A stretch of DNA of 14,631 nucleotides from JAPUDQ01 sp039916485 (lineage in GTDB: Bacteria; Patescibacteriota; Saccharimonadia; Saccharimonadales; Saccharimonadaceae): positions 1 to 14,631 of the forward strand of contig JBDSLH010000021.1 of assembly GCA_039916485.1 (NCBI GenBank). Reading direction: 5' to 3'. This document shows positions 13,598-14,631 of the stretch, piece after piece. The notes under the pieces were generated by a model. The model searched no databases. It was not told the origin of the DNA and saw only the letters and a program-made list of their open reading frames with translations. Made by a program: the position numbers and the translations under genes. Within the stretch, counting starts at the first letter, position 1, and each line of letters opens with the position of its first letter.

Positions 13598-14599
13598 ATG
13601 AGTTGTTTAAAAGGAATTAACCTTGGTGGTTGGCTTGTTGCAGAGCGATGGATGACACCTGATCTGTTTGAGGGTGTACAGAATGACGGCGAAATATCAT
13701 TAGTCCGTGAGCTTGGTAAGGATGAAGCTGCGCGTCGGCTTGATGCCCACAGGGGGAGTTTTATCACCAAAAAAGACTTTATGTGGATACGACAACATGG
13801 TTTTGACGTAATACGGCTCCCAGTAGGCTACTGGCTTTTCGAAGAAACACCAGATTTTATAGACGGGGAGGAATATCTCAAAAAAGCCTTTCAATGGGCT
13901 GATGAGTATGGCTTGAAGGTAATTCTTGATTTCCACGGACTGCAGGGATCGCAGAATGGTCTGGATCATAGTGGGCGAGTCGGTCCTGTACATATGTATT
14001 GGCCTTGGAATAAACGCAAAGCGCTTCAAACACTTGAATACATGTGCCAAACATACGGGAATGAGCCAGCTTTGATCGGTTTAGAAGTAATCAACGAACC
14101 CTCTGACAGCTGGTTCTTGTGGAGGCTGATGAGGTACTACGACAAGGCGTTTACTATTGCTGAGCAGTATTTACCCCGAGACTGTAGGATAATCGTCTCA
14201 GACGCCTTCAAGCCACGTACCATGGCAAAAAGGCTACTCCGGAAGTCGTACGCACATCGTATTGTGCTCGATATCCATCTCTATCAAGCGCATTATTTGG
14301 ATAATGACCCTCATGCGACGCCTCTAACCCTCAATCAGCATATTGATGTCGTTGAGAATGAGTGGAGCAGCCTGCTCGAAGAGCTTAGCAGTAATTTCGA
14401 AATACTCGTTGGAGAATGGAGCGGCGCATTGCCTTCAGCAGCATATAAAAGCATTGAGGGCGGAGAATTGGTGGGTGTCGGAACCTACATACACGCTCAG
14501 CAAAAACTATATCAGCAACGTGCATGGGCAGAGTGCTATTGGACATACAAAGCACCGGGATTAGGCATCTGGGACTATCATACTTTGGACAATAAGTAG
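13598..14599 (+). CDS. Glycoside hydrolase family 5, exo-beta-1,3-glucanase-like
   Basis: 333 residues, a single (beta/alpha)8 domain. It opens with KGINLGGWLVAERWMTP, the GH5 exo-1,3-glucanase (EXG1/GH5_9-like) signature. It continues through HGFDVIRLPVGYW and KVILDFHGLQGSQNG. EVINEPSD carries the acid/base Glu167 and LVGEWSGAL the nucleophile Glu273; WTYKAPGLGIWDYH closes the barrel. It should remove glucose from beta-1,3-glucan ends. There is no signal peptide or membrane segment at this start, so it appears cytoplasmic unless exported another way. ATG 13598 is chosen because the family match begins at residue 4 and an earlier ATG (13484) would run through tmRNA and terminator. TTATACT and AGAGG lie directly upstream. 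Confidence 0.92.
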   Translation: MSCLKGINLGGWLVAERWMTPDLFEGVQNDGEISLVRELGKDEAARRLDAHRGSFITKKDFMWIRQHGFDVIRLPVGYWLFEETPDFIDGEEYLKKAFQWADEYGLKVILDFHGLQGSQNGLDHSGRVGPVHMYWPWNKRKALQTLEYMCQTYGNEPALIGLEVINEPSDSWFLWRLMRYYDKAFTIAEQYLPRDCRIIVSDAFKPRTMAKRLLRKSYAHRIVLDIHLYQAHYLDNDPHATPLTLNQHIDVVENEWSSLLEELSSNFEILVGEWSGALPSAAYKSIEGGELVGVGTYIHAQQKLYQQRAWAECYWTYKAPGLGIWDYHTLDNK

Positions 14600-14631
14600 T
14601 TAGAAAACAACTTGCTACAAGTAAAAACGAC

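Noticed and set aside
1..14631. CRISPR array, insertion sequence, prophage or defence island
   Set aside because: No regularly spaced repeats, transposase, integrase or defence genes are visible.

Overview
The window reads as part of a small-genome Candidate Phyla Radiation (Patescibacteria) chromosome, most plausibly Candidatus Saccharibacteria (TM7). This is inferred from gene content and style: dense housekeeping genes, trimmed proteins (a threonyl-tRNA synthetase without its TGS domain), a Nudix-like/RNase HI fusion, a beta-helix surface protein and short intergenic gaps. TGA is used only as a stop, which argues against Gracilibacteria and Absconditabacteria. The lineage call is moderate; the function calls for the conserved genes are strong.

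Layout. Positions 1-1952 hold the 3' part of a secreted or surface parallel beta-helix protein. A tRNA-Val(GAC) with its own terminator lies on the minus strand at 2058-2134. The next 350 bases hold a thrS leader that I read as a T-box riboswitch: a Thr ACC specifier candidate, a canonical antiterminator with a 7-nt TGG bulge, and a competing terminator. Then comes a tight plus-strand run: thrS, a HAD nucleotidase-like gene, an alkyltransferase-like DNA repair gene, miaA, a winged-helix/nucleotidyltransferase protein and a metallo-beta-lactamase-fold protein. rpmB follows with its own promoter and terminator, then a site-2 protease.

From 8340 to 10032 there are two RNA transcription units around a Nudix-RNase HI gene. 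The first is an unrecognised rod-shaped small RNA candidate (about 8453-8600, possibly 6S-like). The second is the RNase P RNA (rnpB). Their promoters share an unusual upstream element made of a hairpin, CGTCGTC and CCTAGTGnTATA.

On the minus strand lies the infC-rpmI-rplT operon, with an AUU start for infC and a small membrane protein at its end, followed by the ComM/YifB AAA+ gene. comM diverges from ssrA (tmRNA, 13118-13507, 26-residue tag). The window closes with a GH5 exo-beta-1,3-glucanase-like gene without a signal peptide.

Functionally most of the window is translation and its quality control: tRNA charging, tRNA modification, ribosomal proteins, IF3, RNase P and tmRNA. DNA uptake or recombination (ComM), alkylation tolerance (ATL), membrane proteolysis, and two genes likely to face the host or environment (beta-helix protein, glucanase) complete it.
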